Source: Oscillospiraceae bacterium (lineage in GTDB: Bacteria; Bacillota; Clostridia; Oscillospirales; Ruminococcaceae). From it: a stretch of DNA of 59,733 nucleotides. The notes beneath the pieces are model-generated. The model ran no database searches, was not told where the DNA came from, and worked only from the letters and a program-made list of their open reading frames with translations. The number at the start of each line of letters is the position of its first letter. Within the stretch, counting starts at the first letter, position 1. Where the stretch lies: assembly GCA_017545185.1 (NCBI GenBank), contig JAFWQJ010000087.1, positions 1 through 59,733 of the forward strand, given 5' to 3'. Made by a program: the position numbers and the translations under genes. Of the stretch, positions 15,497-24,748 are shown in pieces.

Positions 15497-17179
15497 ATGC
15501 TTTCTTTTGACATTACTGATCGTATTATCAGGATCATCAAGGGCACCGAGAGCGGCGGCAAGATCCGTATCAGCTCCGCAACGACCCTGAACCTGGAACC
15601 CGATATCATCGTGAACGGTCATGTTCGCGACGTCGCCCGCCTTGCTACGATGATCAATCAGGCCATCCGTGAAAAGAAGATGCCTGACAAGGAAGCAATC
15701 GTCAGCATTTCGTCCAACATGACGATCTTCAAGGAACTGCACATTCAGAAGGCTGAAAAGCAGCAGGACTTCATGAAGATGGTCCGTGCGGAAATGGCTG
15801 CAGCACTCGGCATCGACGAGTCCTATTCCGTTTCCTACATCATCGTCGGCGACTCCGACCAGACCGACGGCGCCGTCAAGGTGCTCGCAACGGCTTGTCC
15901 GTATGAAGTCGTTGACTGCTACAAGCGTGTGTTCAACATGCTGCAGATCAATCTGCGCAGCGTCATGATCGGCTGCAACTGCATCACCAAGGTCCTGCTG
16001 GCAGACAGCAAGATCAAGTCCAAGATGCCGCTGCTCGCTGTCCAGATCGACAACAACTTCATTTCCCTGAACCTCTATGAGAACGGCCAGCTTTCGTTCT
16101 CCCGTTTCGCTTCGATCTCTGCCGAGGACTACGATGATTCCGAGGATTACGTGTTCGAGGCAGTCAACGAAAACATTTTCCGTATGCTGCAGTTCCAGAA
16201 ATCCAAGACCGGCAGCGATCCGATTGAAAATGTTGTCTTCTACGGCGATACCCATGAGTATGTCCGTCTCACCAACGAGCTCGAGAAAATGGGCATTCGC
16301 ACCAGCATCATCAATGTGCCGCCGCAGATCCACGGCTACGAGAACCTCGAGTTCTCCTCCTATGCCAATGCGATCGGCGCAATGTACAAGCGCAACAAGG
16401 AGCATGAGCGCATCAACCTGCTCGAAACGGATACGATCAACAACAACAAGATCAAGTCCGACAGCTCCTACTTCCTGATCCTCGGCCTCTGTGCCCTGAT
16501 CGCTGCAGGCTCCTGCTTCGGTACATGGTTCTACCTGACCATGAAGAACAGAAGCTACGAAAAGCAGATCGCACTGATCCAGGAGAAGCAGGCATCCAAG
16601 TATGCGGCGTTCCTGGATGAGCAGCAGTCCATGCTGATCGAGAAGCAGGCGATCGTCAAGACCTATGTGAACGGCGCAAGAGATGCACTGAATGCATACA
16701 CCTCCAAGGCAAAGCCGGTTCGCAAGCACTATGACGAGCTGAAGGAAACGATCGATAAGGTCGTCGGTGAGGGCCTCGGGGTCGATCCGACGGACGAGAA
16801 GGCAATGGCAAAGGTGCTCGAGTACCGGAAGTTCGACTTCACGGACGGCGACTTCAATGTTGTCTTTGCTCATGATAAGGAAAAGGATACTCCGATGCCG
16901 ACGATCCCTTCGAAGGTGATTCGCGCACTGAGAGATCTTGACGATGTGATGGATGTCCAGTATACTGGCTACACGGTTGAGGGCAAGGAATCTGCTAAGG
17001 CGCAGGGCCAGCAGCAGCAGCAGCTGGACGATGACGGCAATCCGATCGCACCGCAGGGCGGCAACGATAAGGATGCTGCAACTGAGGTCGTCAAGATGGA
17101 ACTGCATATCTACGTGAAGGGCGACAAGGTCGACCTGAGCGTATACGAGCAGAGCGAAACTGCAGAGGAGGCACAGTAA
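15497..17179 (+). CDS. PilM-PilN fusion protein
   Basis: Residues 1-300 of 560 look like PilM, the actin-like cytosolic pilus protein (MLSFDITDRIIRIIKG start). At 306-310 the PilN entry signature INLLE appears, followed by a membrane helix (about 325-347), a coiled coil and an outside domain, ending in a Gln-rich stretch and a LHIYVKGD strand. In most bacteria PilM and PilN are separate and bind each other; here they are one chain. The C-terminus overlaps pilO by one base. Confidence 0.85.
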   Translation: MLSFDITDRIIRIIKGTESGGKIRISSATTLNLEPDIIVNGHVRDVARLATMINQAIREKKMPDKEAIVSISSNMTIFKELHIQKAEKQQDFMKMVRAEMAAALGIDESYSVSYIIVGDSDQTDGAVKVLATACPYEVVDCYKRVFNMLQINLRSVMIGCNCITKVLLADSKIKSKMPLLAVQIDNNFISLNLYENGQLSFSRFASISAEDYDDSEDYVFEAVNENIFRMLQFQKSKTGSDPIENVVFYGDTHEYVRLTNELEKMGIRTSIINVPPQIHGYENLEFSSYANAIGAMYKRNKEHERINLLETDTINNNKIKSDSSYFLILGLCALIAAGSCFGTWFYLTMKNRSYEKQIALIQEKQASKYAAFLDEQQSMLIEKQAIVKTYVNGARDALNAYTSKAKPVRKHYDELKETIDKVVGEGLGVDPTDEKAMAKVLEYRKFDFTDGDFNVVFAHDKEKDTPMPTIPSKVIRALRDLDDVMDVQYTGYTVEGKESAKAQGQQQQQLDDDGNPIAPQGGNDKDAATEVVKMELHIYVKGDKVDLSVYEQSETAEEAQ

Positions 17180-18066
17180 TGAAATTAAGCTATCGTGAAC
17201 GAATCGTTTTGATTGTTGCAATTGTAATCGTGATCTTCGGTATCGGTATCTTTGTGTTTATCAAGCCGAAGTACGAGAAGATGAAGAAGAACAAGGAAAC
17301 GCTTGATACTGTCTCGGAACAGTGGAAGCAGAAGCTCGAATCCTTCAAGCTGATCCCGGTCAGACAGGAATCTATCAACAACAACTACCAGACGGGTCTG
17401 ACGCTTTCCAAGGACTTCACCGACAAGAAGATGACCTCCGTTGAAATGGATGAGTTCCTGCAGGATTTCCTGAACGGCGAACAGTTTGTTAAGAACAGAG
17501 CATCCGCAAAGAATGAGATGCGCGTGACCAACGAGACCGCAAACAGCATCGCATTCTATTACTACAAGCCGAATGTTGTGACCTATCCGCTGTATGAGGC
17601 GGCAGACCTGGACGGCTCTCTTGCTGAGGCGGCAGAGAAGAAGCTCCATGATGCGAATCTGTTTGCATCGCGGAAGGCACAGACCATCAGCACCGGCGAG
17701 GAATCCTTCACGATCAAGATCAAGCGCGAGGAGCTGATGACTTTCCTGGACGCGCTCGCACAGCACGCCAAGGATAAGAAGGACGCAATGCAGATCACTT
17801 CTGTTACGCTTGAGGATTGCAACTTCAATGCTGACCTTGAGGGCGGTACGGGCGCTCAGCAGGGCCAGGACGGTGAAGAAGGCGATCAGGCACCGGCACA
17901 GCAAAATGGTCAGGCAAACGCAGACGGTAAAGAAAAGGACTTCACGGAAGCAACAATCAGATATATCGCTTATTATATTCAGGAGCCGCAAAAGCCGGAT
18001 GTCGGCCCTGCATATGACGAAACGATCTGGAACGGCACCGAGTGGAGAACAAAGGTTGCTGAATAA
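17179..18066 (+). CDS. pilO: PilO-like pilus alignment protein
   Basis: This 295-residue protein has a short cytosolic head, one membrane helix (residues 9-29, LIVAIVIVIFGIGIFVFI), a coiled coil (EKMKKNKETLDTVSEQ) and a ferredoxin-like outside part, the PilO layout. A Gln/Gly/Asp-rich stretch lies near residue 230. The call rests mainly on layout and on its place directly after pilM-pilN (TAATG overlap), since PilO sequences vary strongly. Confidence 0.78.
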   Translation: MKLSYRERIVLIVAIVIVIFGIGIFVFIKPKYEKMKKNKETLDTVSEQWKQKLESFKLIPVRQESINNNYQTGLTLSKDFTDKKMTSVEMDEFLQDFLNGEQFVKNRASAKNEMRVTNETANSIAFYYYKPNVVTYPLYEAADLDGSLAEAAEKKLHDANLFASRKAQTISTGEESFTIKIKREELMTFLDALAQHAKDKKDAMQITSVTLEDCNFNADLEGGTGAQQGQDGEEGDQAPAQQNGQANADGKEKDFTEATIRYIAYYIQEPQKPDVGPAYDETIWNGTEWRTKVAE

Positions 18067-18083
18067 CCCGGATCCGTCGCGGC

Positions 18084-18113
18084 AGCCTTCTTAGGGGGAA
18101 CTTTAAGAAGGCT
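18084..18113 (+). other. Intra-operon hairpin between pilO and the pilX-like gene
   Basis: AGCCTTCTT pairs with AAGAAGGCT around a 12-base loop, without a T run. It may set mRNA processing or stability rather than stop transcription. Confidence 0.45.
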
Positions 18114-18141
18114 ATCCGCAATTGAGAAAGGTGGTTTCATT

Positions 18142-20997
18142 ATGAAACGAAAAATGGGGAAAGGAAAGGTCAAGGGTACAGTCCTGTTCACGGTTGTCAC
18201 GGTCATGCTCGTGATGGTTGTACTGCTGATGACAACATTGACACTGACGACATCAGCCAAGCGCAGATCCTACTATACGTACTTTGAGTCGCAGGCGCAG
18301 TATGCTGCGAACGCGGCCATTGATGCGGTGACGTTCAGCGCTTACAATGACGACGACTTCCACACCTGGGTAACGACTGACCTTGATCAGATTCATGATG
18401 TCGGTGAGATCCGCGTAAACTTTGACGGTTCTGATATCCAGTTTACGCAGAACACCAACAACACCGTTAGATGCGAGATTGAGAAAATCAATCCGGAAGT
18501 GGTCTGGGACGATGCAACACAGGCACTGCATCCGCGTGACATGTGGCGCATCACCGCGACCGCAAGCGTCGGCAACGGCAGAAACATCTCGACGGCTTCT
18601 GTCAGCCAGTATCTCTATGAGAATTTCCAGGCTCCGGTCCAGTCTCTGCCGGTCTCGGCTCTGAACACCGGTAACTACACGGTGAGAAGAATTGTGACCA
18701 CACAGCAGCAGCAGCAGACCCAGCCGACTCCGACCTACAGCTCCCCTGCGATGCTGTCCTTCGGAAATACCGGTTTCGTCAACAACAACATGACCCTCGG
18801 CCCGTGCTACAGCAACCTTGCAACACTGCCGCTCGGCATGTTCAGAAGAAACGGTAACCAGACCTACTATGAGTCCATTGATTCGCAGGATAAGTATTTC
18901 AAGGGCGAGTACAACGAGTCCAGAGCCGGTAAGGACGATTACAATCTGTATATCACGAACGACAAAATGATGTCCGTCGGTAATGTCATCTTCGTCAACA
19001 ACGTGTATATGCGCGTCAAGATGATGTGCGAGTTCCAGGATGCCAGAGAGGGCGCCGTGATCTACGGCGACCTGAACGGCGACAACCAGGGCATGCACTT
19101 CATCTCCAATGTCAAGAACGTATCCACAGGCGACTTCACCGAGAAGTCCAACTATGTCTACGTTGACGGCATCGTCAGAATCACGACCGATGCAGGTCAG
19201 GTCATCGTCGGCGAGGCACCGAGCACAGCAGGTGCACAGTCCTATCCGATCAACCTCTACTGCGGCGGTATCCAGACGGGCGTGAACGGCGGCCGTAAGA
19301 TCAGCGTGAGCGGCGACGTCTACATGTACAATCCGGATGTGGAGTCTACATGGTGCCACGGCGACGGCGTGACTCCCCTGACAAAGTTTACCGATGCGCA
19401 GGTGAACAAGGTTGCCAATGTTTCCGACTATCCGGGCGGATGCGGCGGCAACATCATCTGCAATAACAAGAGCCTGAGTCTCGGCGGCGGCAACGGTACA
19501 TTTGATGTTCCCGGCGATATCGTTATGACGCAGGCGGGCAGCCACCTGTACCTCGCAGACAATGTGAGAGTTGCAGGAAATGTCATTACACCGGGCGAGG
19601 TTCATCTGACGGGCAATGCTTCGATCGCAGGCCAGACGATCAGCGGCGACGCTGCATGGGGAACCATAAACCCAGGTTACTACAATGCTGCTTATCAGGC
19701 AAGTCAGAACCACGGTCAGTATGACCTCTCCCTGATGCCGTATATCAGCCGTCTCGATGAACTGTTCCAGACCTACTACCGCTGGGATCTCTACGAGTCG
19801 ACTGCAGCAGCAGCAAGCGCACACATTTCGACCGATCCGTACATCAAGGAAAGCATTGCGGCCGGCCATACCGATGCAAGCGGCCACGGCTGGAGCGTCA
19901 AGGAATTCAAGATGCAGGACGGTTCTTCCCTGTATGTTCCGTTCACGACCTGCGCAAGCACCTACTGGATGATTCCGACCCATACCTATGTCAAGCCGGC
20001 CGATGCGATCGGAAACATCGTTGCAAACGGAACACAGAACAACTATCTGAGCTACGCGGGCTTTACCGGCGGCACCGCACTGACGGAGTATGCCGGTTCG
20101 ACTTCGAATATCCTTGCAGTTGCGCATGACGCCAGCGGTGTCATGACGGCTACGACGGATAATGATATGCAGCTGAACGGCTACTATGTTGTCAACTCGA
20201 GCTGCGAGATCGACACACACACCTACAACAAGATCTTCGTGGATCCTTCTGCACTGCAGAGCAATCAGGAACTCAAGATCGTGCTGAAGGGTGACTGCGG
20301 CGGCTCAGGCCAGATGTGCGACATTGTGGTCAACAACACGGCGGCTTACAGCAACAACGGCTACGGCAGCCCGGCTGCTTATGCAAGTAACAACCGCTTT
20401 GCAGGCAGAACGCAGGTCCGCTTCTTCCTGAAGGAAGGCTTCGGCCACACCAATGCAAACCTGATGATCCGCACAACCGGTATTATGAAGCAGTGGAAAG
20501 ACAAAAACCTCTGCGTCGTACAGAGACCGACCTATCCGGATGATGCCAACTGGGCAAACCTGACCGGCGGCCTGAAGTATGCTTATGAGCTTGTCCCGAA
20601 CTTCACGATCTACGGTGAATCCGGTGCAACTTATGACTTCGGCGTCAGCAACCAGGTCATGCTGAATGCGGACGTCGCAATGCCGTGCTCCACATGGAAA
20701 TTCGGCACTGTGAACGGTACGGGCGATGAAGCCGGTGCAAAGACAGTTACCTACTACGAAACTGCAAGCAGCTCGCCGTCGACGGGTACCAACTACCTCT
20801 GGGCAGTCGGTTCCTTCATGCTCGACACACTGGATCTGAATGACCGCTCCGCTGTGACGGCCTATATCGGCTCCATGGGTCAGCCCAGCACCACACCGCC
20901 TTCGCAGATCATTGAAGGTGTGGGCGGCGATGACAGTGACGCAAACGGTGAAAACCGCAACCAGAACTTCAATAACAGCCACAGAGGCGCAGCATAA
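18142..20997 (+). CDS. Very large PilX-like minor pilin / candidate pilus tip protein
   Basis: This 951-residue protein starts with a basic stretch and one hydrophobic helix (about residues 12-35) followed by SYYTYFESQAQYAANAAIDA, the layout of PilX-type minor pilins, which lack the Glu5 signature. A Gln-rich linker lies near 190. The rest is a long, Gly/Asn-rich, beta-type ectodomain containing stretches like NVRVAGNVITPGEVHLTGNA that recall bactofilin-type beta-solenoids. Typical PilX proteins have about 200 residues. It may be an adhesin carried at the pilus tip. AAAGGTGG precedes the ATG. Confidence 0.7.
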   Translation: MKRKMGKGKVKGTVLFTVVTVMLVMVVLLMTTLTLTTSAKRRSYYTYFESQAQYAANAAIDAVTFSAYNDDDFHTWVTTDLDQIHDVGEIRVNFDGSDIQFTQNTNNTVRCEIEKINPEVVWDDATQALHPRDMWRITATASVGNGRNISTASVSQYLYENFQAPVQSLPVSALNTGNYTVRRIVTTQQQQQTQPTPTYSSPAMLSFGNTGFVNNNMTLGPCYSNLATLPLGMFRRNGNQTYYESIDSQDKYFKGEYNESRAGKDDYNLYITNDKMMSVGNVIFVNNVYMRVKMMCEFQDAREGAVIYGDLNGDNQGMHFISNVKNVSTGDFTEKSNYVYVDGIVRITTDAGQVIVGEAPSTAGAQSYPINLYCGGIQTGVNGGRKISVSGDVYMYNPDVESTWCHGDGVTPLTKFTDAQVNKVANVSDYPGGCGGNIICNNKSLSLGGGNGTFDVPGDIVMTQAGSHLYLADNVRVAGNVITPGEVHLTGNASIAGQTISGDAAWGTINPGYYNAAYQASQNHGQYDLSLMPYISRLDELFQTYYRWDLYESTAAAASAHISTDPYIKESIAAGHTDASGHGWSVKEFKMQDGSSLYVPFTTCASTYWMIPTHTYVKPADAIGNIVANGTQNNYLSYAGFTGGTALTEYAGSTSNILAVAHDASGVMTATTDNDMQLNGYYVVNSSCEIDTHTYNKIFVDPSALQSNQELKIVLKGDCGGSGQMCDIVVNNTAAYSNNGYGSPAAYASNNRFAGRTQVRFFLKEGFGHTNANLMIRTTGIMKQWKDKNLCVVQRPTYPDDANWANLTGGLKYAYELVPNFTIYGESGATYDFGVSNQVMLNADVAMPCSTWKFGTVNGTGDEAGAKTVTYYETASSSPSTGTNYLWAVGSFMLDTLDLNDRSAVTAYIGSMGQPSTTPPSQIIEGVGGDDSDANGENRNQNFNNSHRGAA

Positions 20998-21014
20998 TGG
21001 AAGGAGGATGCTTT

Positions 21015-22133
21015 ATGAAGAAGAAGCTGAAAGGCATGACCCTCATGGAAGTCATCGTGTCCCTCTTCATTTATGCGCTGCTCGGCTTGCTTCTGATGGA
21101 GATCATGTCGGTTGTCAACACAACGATGCGTTCGACCAATCAGCTGAATGAGCGTCTCTCCTTTGAGGCGAAATTCGCTGATAACCAGATTGTCACACAG
21201 GCAACCCCCGGACGCATGGGCGGTGATGTGCACATTACCTACGGTGCAACAGGGTTCACGCCTGCGACACAGGTCGGCGAGATCGGTGCTGCGAACAACC
21301 GTACGCCCCATTTCAATGAGTGGGTGACACGTTATACCAATCCCAGACTGAACGGAACAGTTGACTTCTCTGAGGATATCAATTTCCGTTTTATTACCTA
21401 TACCAACGCAGCAGTGCAGGCGCAGTTCCCGGGCTATGCGTTCAACATGCATCTGATGGTTGTACCGTTCCTGAACCGCGACGGTCTGACCGATGCACAG
21501 AAGACGCAGGCACAGCAGAACGCATTTGACTTCATGAGCAATATCACCCGCGTGGAGGTCACGGCACTCGACAATGCCTCGCATTCTTATCTGATCGATG
21601 AGAACGCACTGAACCCGGATCCGCTGCAGCAGACTCCGGTTTACTGGGCCACGCCGAGCCGTACCCTTGCGAATACACCCGCTGAAATGTCGCAGATGGT
21701 TGATATGAGACTTCCGGGCGGCGGCGGCTGGAATCCTGCGGGCACGACCCCGCTGATCTTCGCGATCGAGAATCTGACACTCCCGACCGGTGAGACGCGT
21801 ATTCAGGTTTCCAACGACATCAGCAGCCAGGCGGAATCCAACGGCAGAGGCTACAACGTCGTCATCAACTTCATTGATGACAATGAGATCGACAACATCA
21901 CCGATCCTGCCAACCCGCAGCCGCTGGTCAGAATGTCCGTTGTGATCCCGAAGGTTTACATGTATGTCCTGCGCGGAACCACCGAGAGCTACTATTCTCA
22001 TTCGATGGCGATCATTGACCTCAATATCGCAACCTCTACACAAAACTTGACGGCACAGGAAAGAGCACGCGGTATCATCGTATGCAGAAGCAACAGCACG
22101 GGACTCTTCAACCTGGGAGATTACGATCAGTGA
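21015..22133 (+). CDS. Type IV minor pilin carrying a domain shared with dockerin cellulases
   Basis: The 372-residue protein has a prepilin leader (KKKLKG/MTLMEVIVSLF, Glu at +5) for the prepilin peptidase. Residues 138-372 form a domain that starts with FPGYAFNMHLMVVPFL and DGLTDAQKTQAQ and is clearly homologous to the segment between the cellulase and dockerin of the 32697-35369 product, and to the frameshifted 31318-32524 gene. In the best-conserved part about two thirds of residues agree by eye. The ATG at 21015 is supported by AAGGAGG at 21001-21007; an ATG at 20997 overlaps the previous stop. Confidence 0.85.
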   Translation: MKKKLKGMTLMEVIVSLFIYALLGLLLMEIMSVVNTTMRSTNQLNERLSFEAKFADNQIVTQATPGRMGGDVHITYGATGFTPATQVGEIGAANNRTPHFNEWVTRYTNPRLNGTVDFSEDINFRFITYTNAAVQAQFPGYAFNMHLMVVPFLNRDGLTDAQKTQAQQNAFDFMSNITRVEVTALDNASHSYLIDENALNPDPLQQTPVYWATPSRTLANTPAEMSQMVDMRLPGGGGWNPAGTTPLIFAIENLTLPTGETRIQVSNDISSQAESNGRGYNVVINFIDDNEIDNITDPANPQPLVRMSVVIPKVYMYVLRGTTESYYSHSMAIIDLNIATSTQNLTAQERARGIIVCRSNSTGLFNLGDYDQ

Positions 22134-22154
22134 CAAATGCTGATTATTTGGTGT

Positions 22155-22179
22155 CCCGGCAGGGCACGGCTCTGCCGGG
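22155..22179 (+). other. Intra-operon hairpin before the third minor pilin
   Basis: CCCGGCAG pairs with CTGCCGGG; no T run follows. Confidence 0.45.
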
Positions 22180-22205
22180 TGCCAAAGGAGAGGAGTAGAG
22201 AAACC

Positions 22206-23699
22206 ATGAAAATGAAACAGCGGTTAAAGGGCTTCACACTGGTTGAGCTGGTCGTTGTTATGGCACTGTTTTCATTGATCATGTTCAGTGTCCTTCAGCT
22301 ACTGATTCCGGTGTCAAGATTCTTTGTCCGAAGCGGAAACTTTGAGAGCGCCACGGCCTGTATGGATAACATGAAGATCGCGATCGAAGGCAACCTGAAG
22401 TATGCGGACCGCGTCCGCTGCTACGTGGACTATCAGCCTTATGCACAGGATCCGACTCTGATCCATGACAGCAACAGCGAGGCGACAACAGGACCGACTG
22501 CTCATTATACGCCGAGTGCGGACATGTACCGCCATGTGCAGAACTTCTATAATGAGTTCTTCGGCCGCAACAAGTCTCAGACGGATCAGAACGGCAGAGA
22601 ATGTGCGGACACGATCCTGACGACCAATGACGGCGCTGCCTATGCGGACAGCGCTCTGAGAGATTACATCAACTGCCGCGGCACGATCTATGTTATGGTG
22701 TTCGACAACAGTACACCGGCTGACTATTTCGACCGCACCAGCATTGATGACATCAGCTCCAGCAACGGCGTGCTGGTCGACTCTCTGCAGAGATTCAATC
22801 AGCTCCGCAAGAATGCAGGAAAGATCGTCTTGTATGAGTTCCCGTTCAACAACACGAGCGGCGAATTTGAGGCAGCGACGGCTGCGTACACGGTTCATCC
22901 GTGGTACGTCAACCAGAAGCTCTACGGCAATTTTGATTATCAGTTCATCCTGAATGATCAGGATCTCGTGACTGCGGGTGAGAGTTCATTTGACCAGTAT
23001 CTGGATCCGAGCGATACCAACGTCGGTACGACAGGCGCACTGAATCCGGGTGTTGACCCGGCAACGCTGACGGAGTTCCGTCCGGAGGACTGCACGATCT
23101 GGATCCGTTCCTACGAGATCAAGAAGGTCGGCGGCGAAAATCAGATGGATGCCGAAAACATCGGTCTGAACGGTGCTGCTTCCAGACTGATGCGCAATAT
23201 TCTCTTCAAGCGCTATTCTTCCTCTTTCTCGATGAAGAATGTCCTTGAGGCAGAGGGTGCACATGAGAACCTGAACTACGAAGATGCTTCCATGGATTAC
23301 AAGATCTTCCACGATCCGGCTATGGCAGGCTATGTCCAGAACCGTACAACAGGTCAGGAGTACTTCCAGGATATGCTGTACCCGATTCCGCGTTACCTCC
23401 CGCCGTTTATCCGCACAAACGCACTGAACGGCGATTATGCCGCACAGTATGCGAACAGACCTGAGCATCAGGAACCCTGCGAAGGCCCGAACTATGCAAG
23501 TGTTTCGGCGACGGTCAGCACGCCGACGACCGGCTTCCGCAACAACCTTGACGGAACGCTGGATGTTCCGGGCTTCTATTTCATCTTCACACTGCCCGAA
23601 ACGACCACCGGCTTTGCTGTTGACCAGCACGGCAATGTCTCTGAGGACAACGGCTACCTGCAGGCAGTCAACAACGCGTTTGCGAACCCGCCGACGTAA
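22206..23699 (+). CDS. Large type IV minor pilin
   Basis: This 497-residue protein has a classic prepilin signal (QRLKG/FTLVELVVVMALF, Glu at +5) and a large ectodomain without a recognised fold. It is far longer than usual pilins (150-200 residues). The ATG at 22206 follows GGAGAGGAG; a longer frame to 22137 runs through a hairpin and lacks a binding site. It is the last gene of the first pilus operon, closed by the bidirectional terminator at 23726. Confidence 0.85.
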   Translation: MKMKQRLKGFTLVELVVVMALFSLIMFSVLQLLIPVSRFFVRSGNFESATACMDNMKIAIEGNLKYADRVRCYVDYQPYAQDPTLIHDSNSEATTGPTAHYTPSADMYRHVQNFYNEFFGRNKSQTDQNGRECADTILTTNDGAAYADSALRDYINCRGTIYVMVFDNSTPADYFDRTSIDDISSSNGVLVDSLQRFNQLRKNAGKIVLYEFPFNNTSGEFEAATAAYTVHPWYVNQKLYGNFDYQFILNDQDLVTAGESSFDQYLDPSDTNVGTTGALNPGVDPATLTEFRPEDCTIWIRSYEIKKVGGENQMDAENIGLNGAASRLMRNILFKRYSSSFSMKNVLEAEGAHENLNYEDASMDYKIFHDPAMAGYVQNRTTGQEYFQDMLYPIPRYLPPFIRTNALNGDYAAQYANRPEHQEPCEGPNYASVSATVSTPTTGFRNNLDGTLDVPGFYFIFTLPETTTGFAVDQHGNVSEDNGYLQAVNNAFANPPT

Positions 23700-23725
23700 C
23701 AACAATTCCATAGCACAACGAAAAA

Positions 23726-23750
23726 GGGCAGCCGGTGTTGCCGGCTGCCC
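23726..23750. terminator. Bidirectional terminator between minor pilin and prepilin peptidase
   Basis: GGGCAGCCGG pairs with CCGGCTGCCC; T runs lie on the minus-strand side (TTTTTC) and weakly on the plus side. Confidence 0.82.
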
Positions 23751-23765
23751 GTATTTCAGACTGCT

Positions 23766-24668
23766 TCAGCGGAGAACCGAAGTCAGCAGAATGTATGCTG
23801 TTTCCGGATAGAAGCTGGAGCGCATGAACCGCATATACATTAAGGTGAGTTCCTCACCGAACATTGCACCAAGCAGCAGACCGATGCACAGGAACGGCCC
23901 GAACGCCATTTTGGATTCCGCTGTTTTCTTTTTCAGAATGATTCCGACGATTGCACCAAGAATAATGCCGATGAATGCCGCAGGAACAACGGCCTTCCAG
24001 CCGAGATAAACACCTGCACATGCCATCAGGATCGTATCACCAAGCTCAATACCGCGGATCTTTTCACCGGTTTTCTTCTTGATGAAAGCACCGCTGATCT
24101 CACCGATCAGGAAAAACGGCACGCTGACAGCGAAAAGCCCGATGACGCGGTCCACGATCGCGATTCTTGTGACGAAATGAGAGGGAATTGCAAGTGCCGC
24201 GATGATCAGCAGCATCGGAATGTACATATCCATCGTATCCCAGTCAATGAATGCGATGCAGATCAGCAGGGAAGCGAAAATGCACATCAGAAATGCATTC
24301 ACCTTCATGCCGAAGGCTGCAAAGCAGGCGAGATACAGAAATCCGTTGAGCGCTTCCACGATCGGGTACCGCGGCGAGATCTTTTCTCCGCAGCTGTGAC
24401 ATCTGCCCCGCAGGAACAGCCAGCTGAACACAGGGATCAGATCAATGATCCGGATCTTTGCACCGCAGGTCATACAGTGAGAGGAGCGCTTGATCAGCGA
24501 TTCACCGCGCGGCAGACGGATAATGACAACATTCAGAAAGCTGCCGATGCAAATGCCGTACAGAAACACGATCGGTACGGCTATGAGGAAGAACTTGGCG
24601 GGATAGAACTGCCATTCCTTCCACCCCTTTTGTGCTGCGAGTGCAGCAAGCGAACATATTTGGTACAT
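23766..24668 (-). CDS. pilD: Prepilin peptidase (type IV leader peptidase)
   Basis: This 300-residue membrane protein has the N-terminal methylase-like domain with two CxxC pairs (CMTCGAK, CHSCGEK) and YGICIGSFLNVVIIRLPRGES. The A24 aspartyl peptidase part follows, with Asp in FIDWDTM and in GIELGDTIL. The second motif departs from GxGDxK: the Lys is replaced. It would cleave and N-methylate the pilins encoded around it. The start at 24668 follows AAAGGAGGG. It is read opposite to the other pilus genes. Confidence 0.9.
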   Translation of the reverse strand: MYQICSLAALAAQKGWKEWQFYPAKFFLIAVPIVFLYGICIGSFLNVVIIRLPRGESLIKRSSHCMTCGAKIRIIDLIPVFSWLFLRGRCHSCGEKISPRYPIVEALNGFLYLACFAAFGMKVNAFLMCIFASLLICIAFIDWDTMDMYIPMLLIIAALAIPSHFVTRIAIVDRVIGLFAVSVPFFLIGEISGAFIKKKTGEKIRGIELGDTILMACAGVYLGWKAVVPAAFIGIILGAIVGIILKKKTAESKMAFGPFLCIGLLLGAMFGEELTLMYMRFMRSSFYPETAYILLTSVLR

Positions 24669-24699
24669 AACGGTACCCTCCTTTATGGTTTGTACTGTT

Positions 24700-24728
24700 A
24701 TTCTATCACAGATTTGCATATTTTTCAA
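24700..24728 (-). promoter_or_regulatory. Promoter of the prepilin peptidase gene
   Basis: Minus strand TTGAAA (24728-24723), 17 bases, TAGAAT (24705-24700). The -35 box ends only seven bases before the ribosome binding site of pilB on the other strand. Confidence 0.75.
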
Positions 24729-24748
24729 GAGTTTTTTGGAGGTTGAGT

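Noticed and set aside
15476-17221. 581-codon minus-strand reading frame opposite pilM-pilN
   Set aside because: Antisense shadow of a gene with clear domain content; no start signal.
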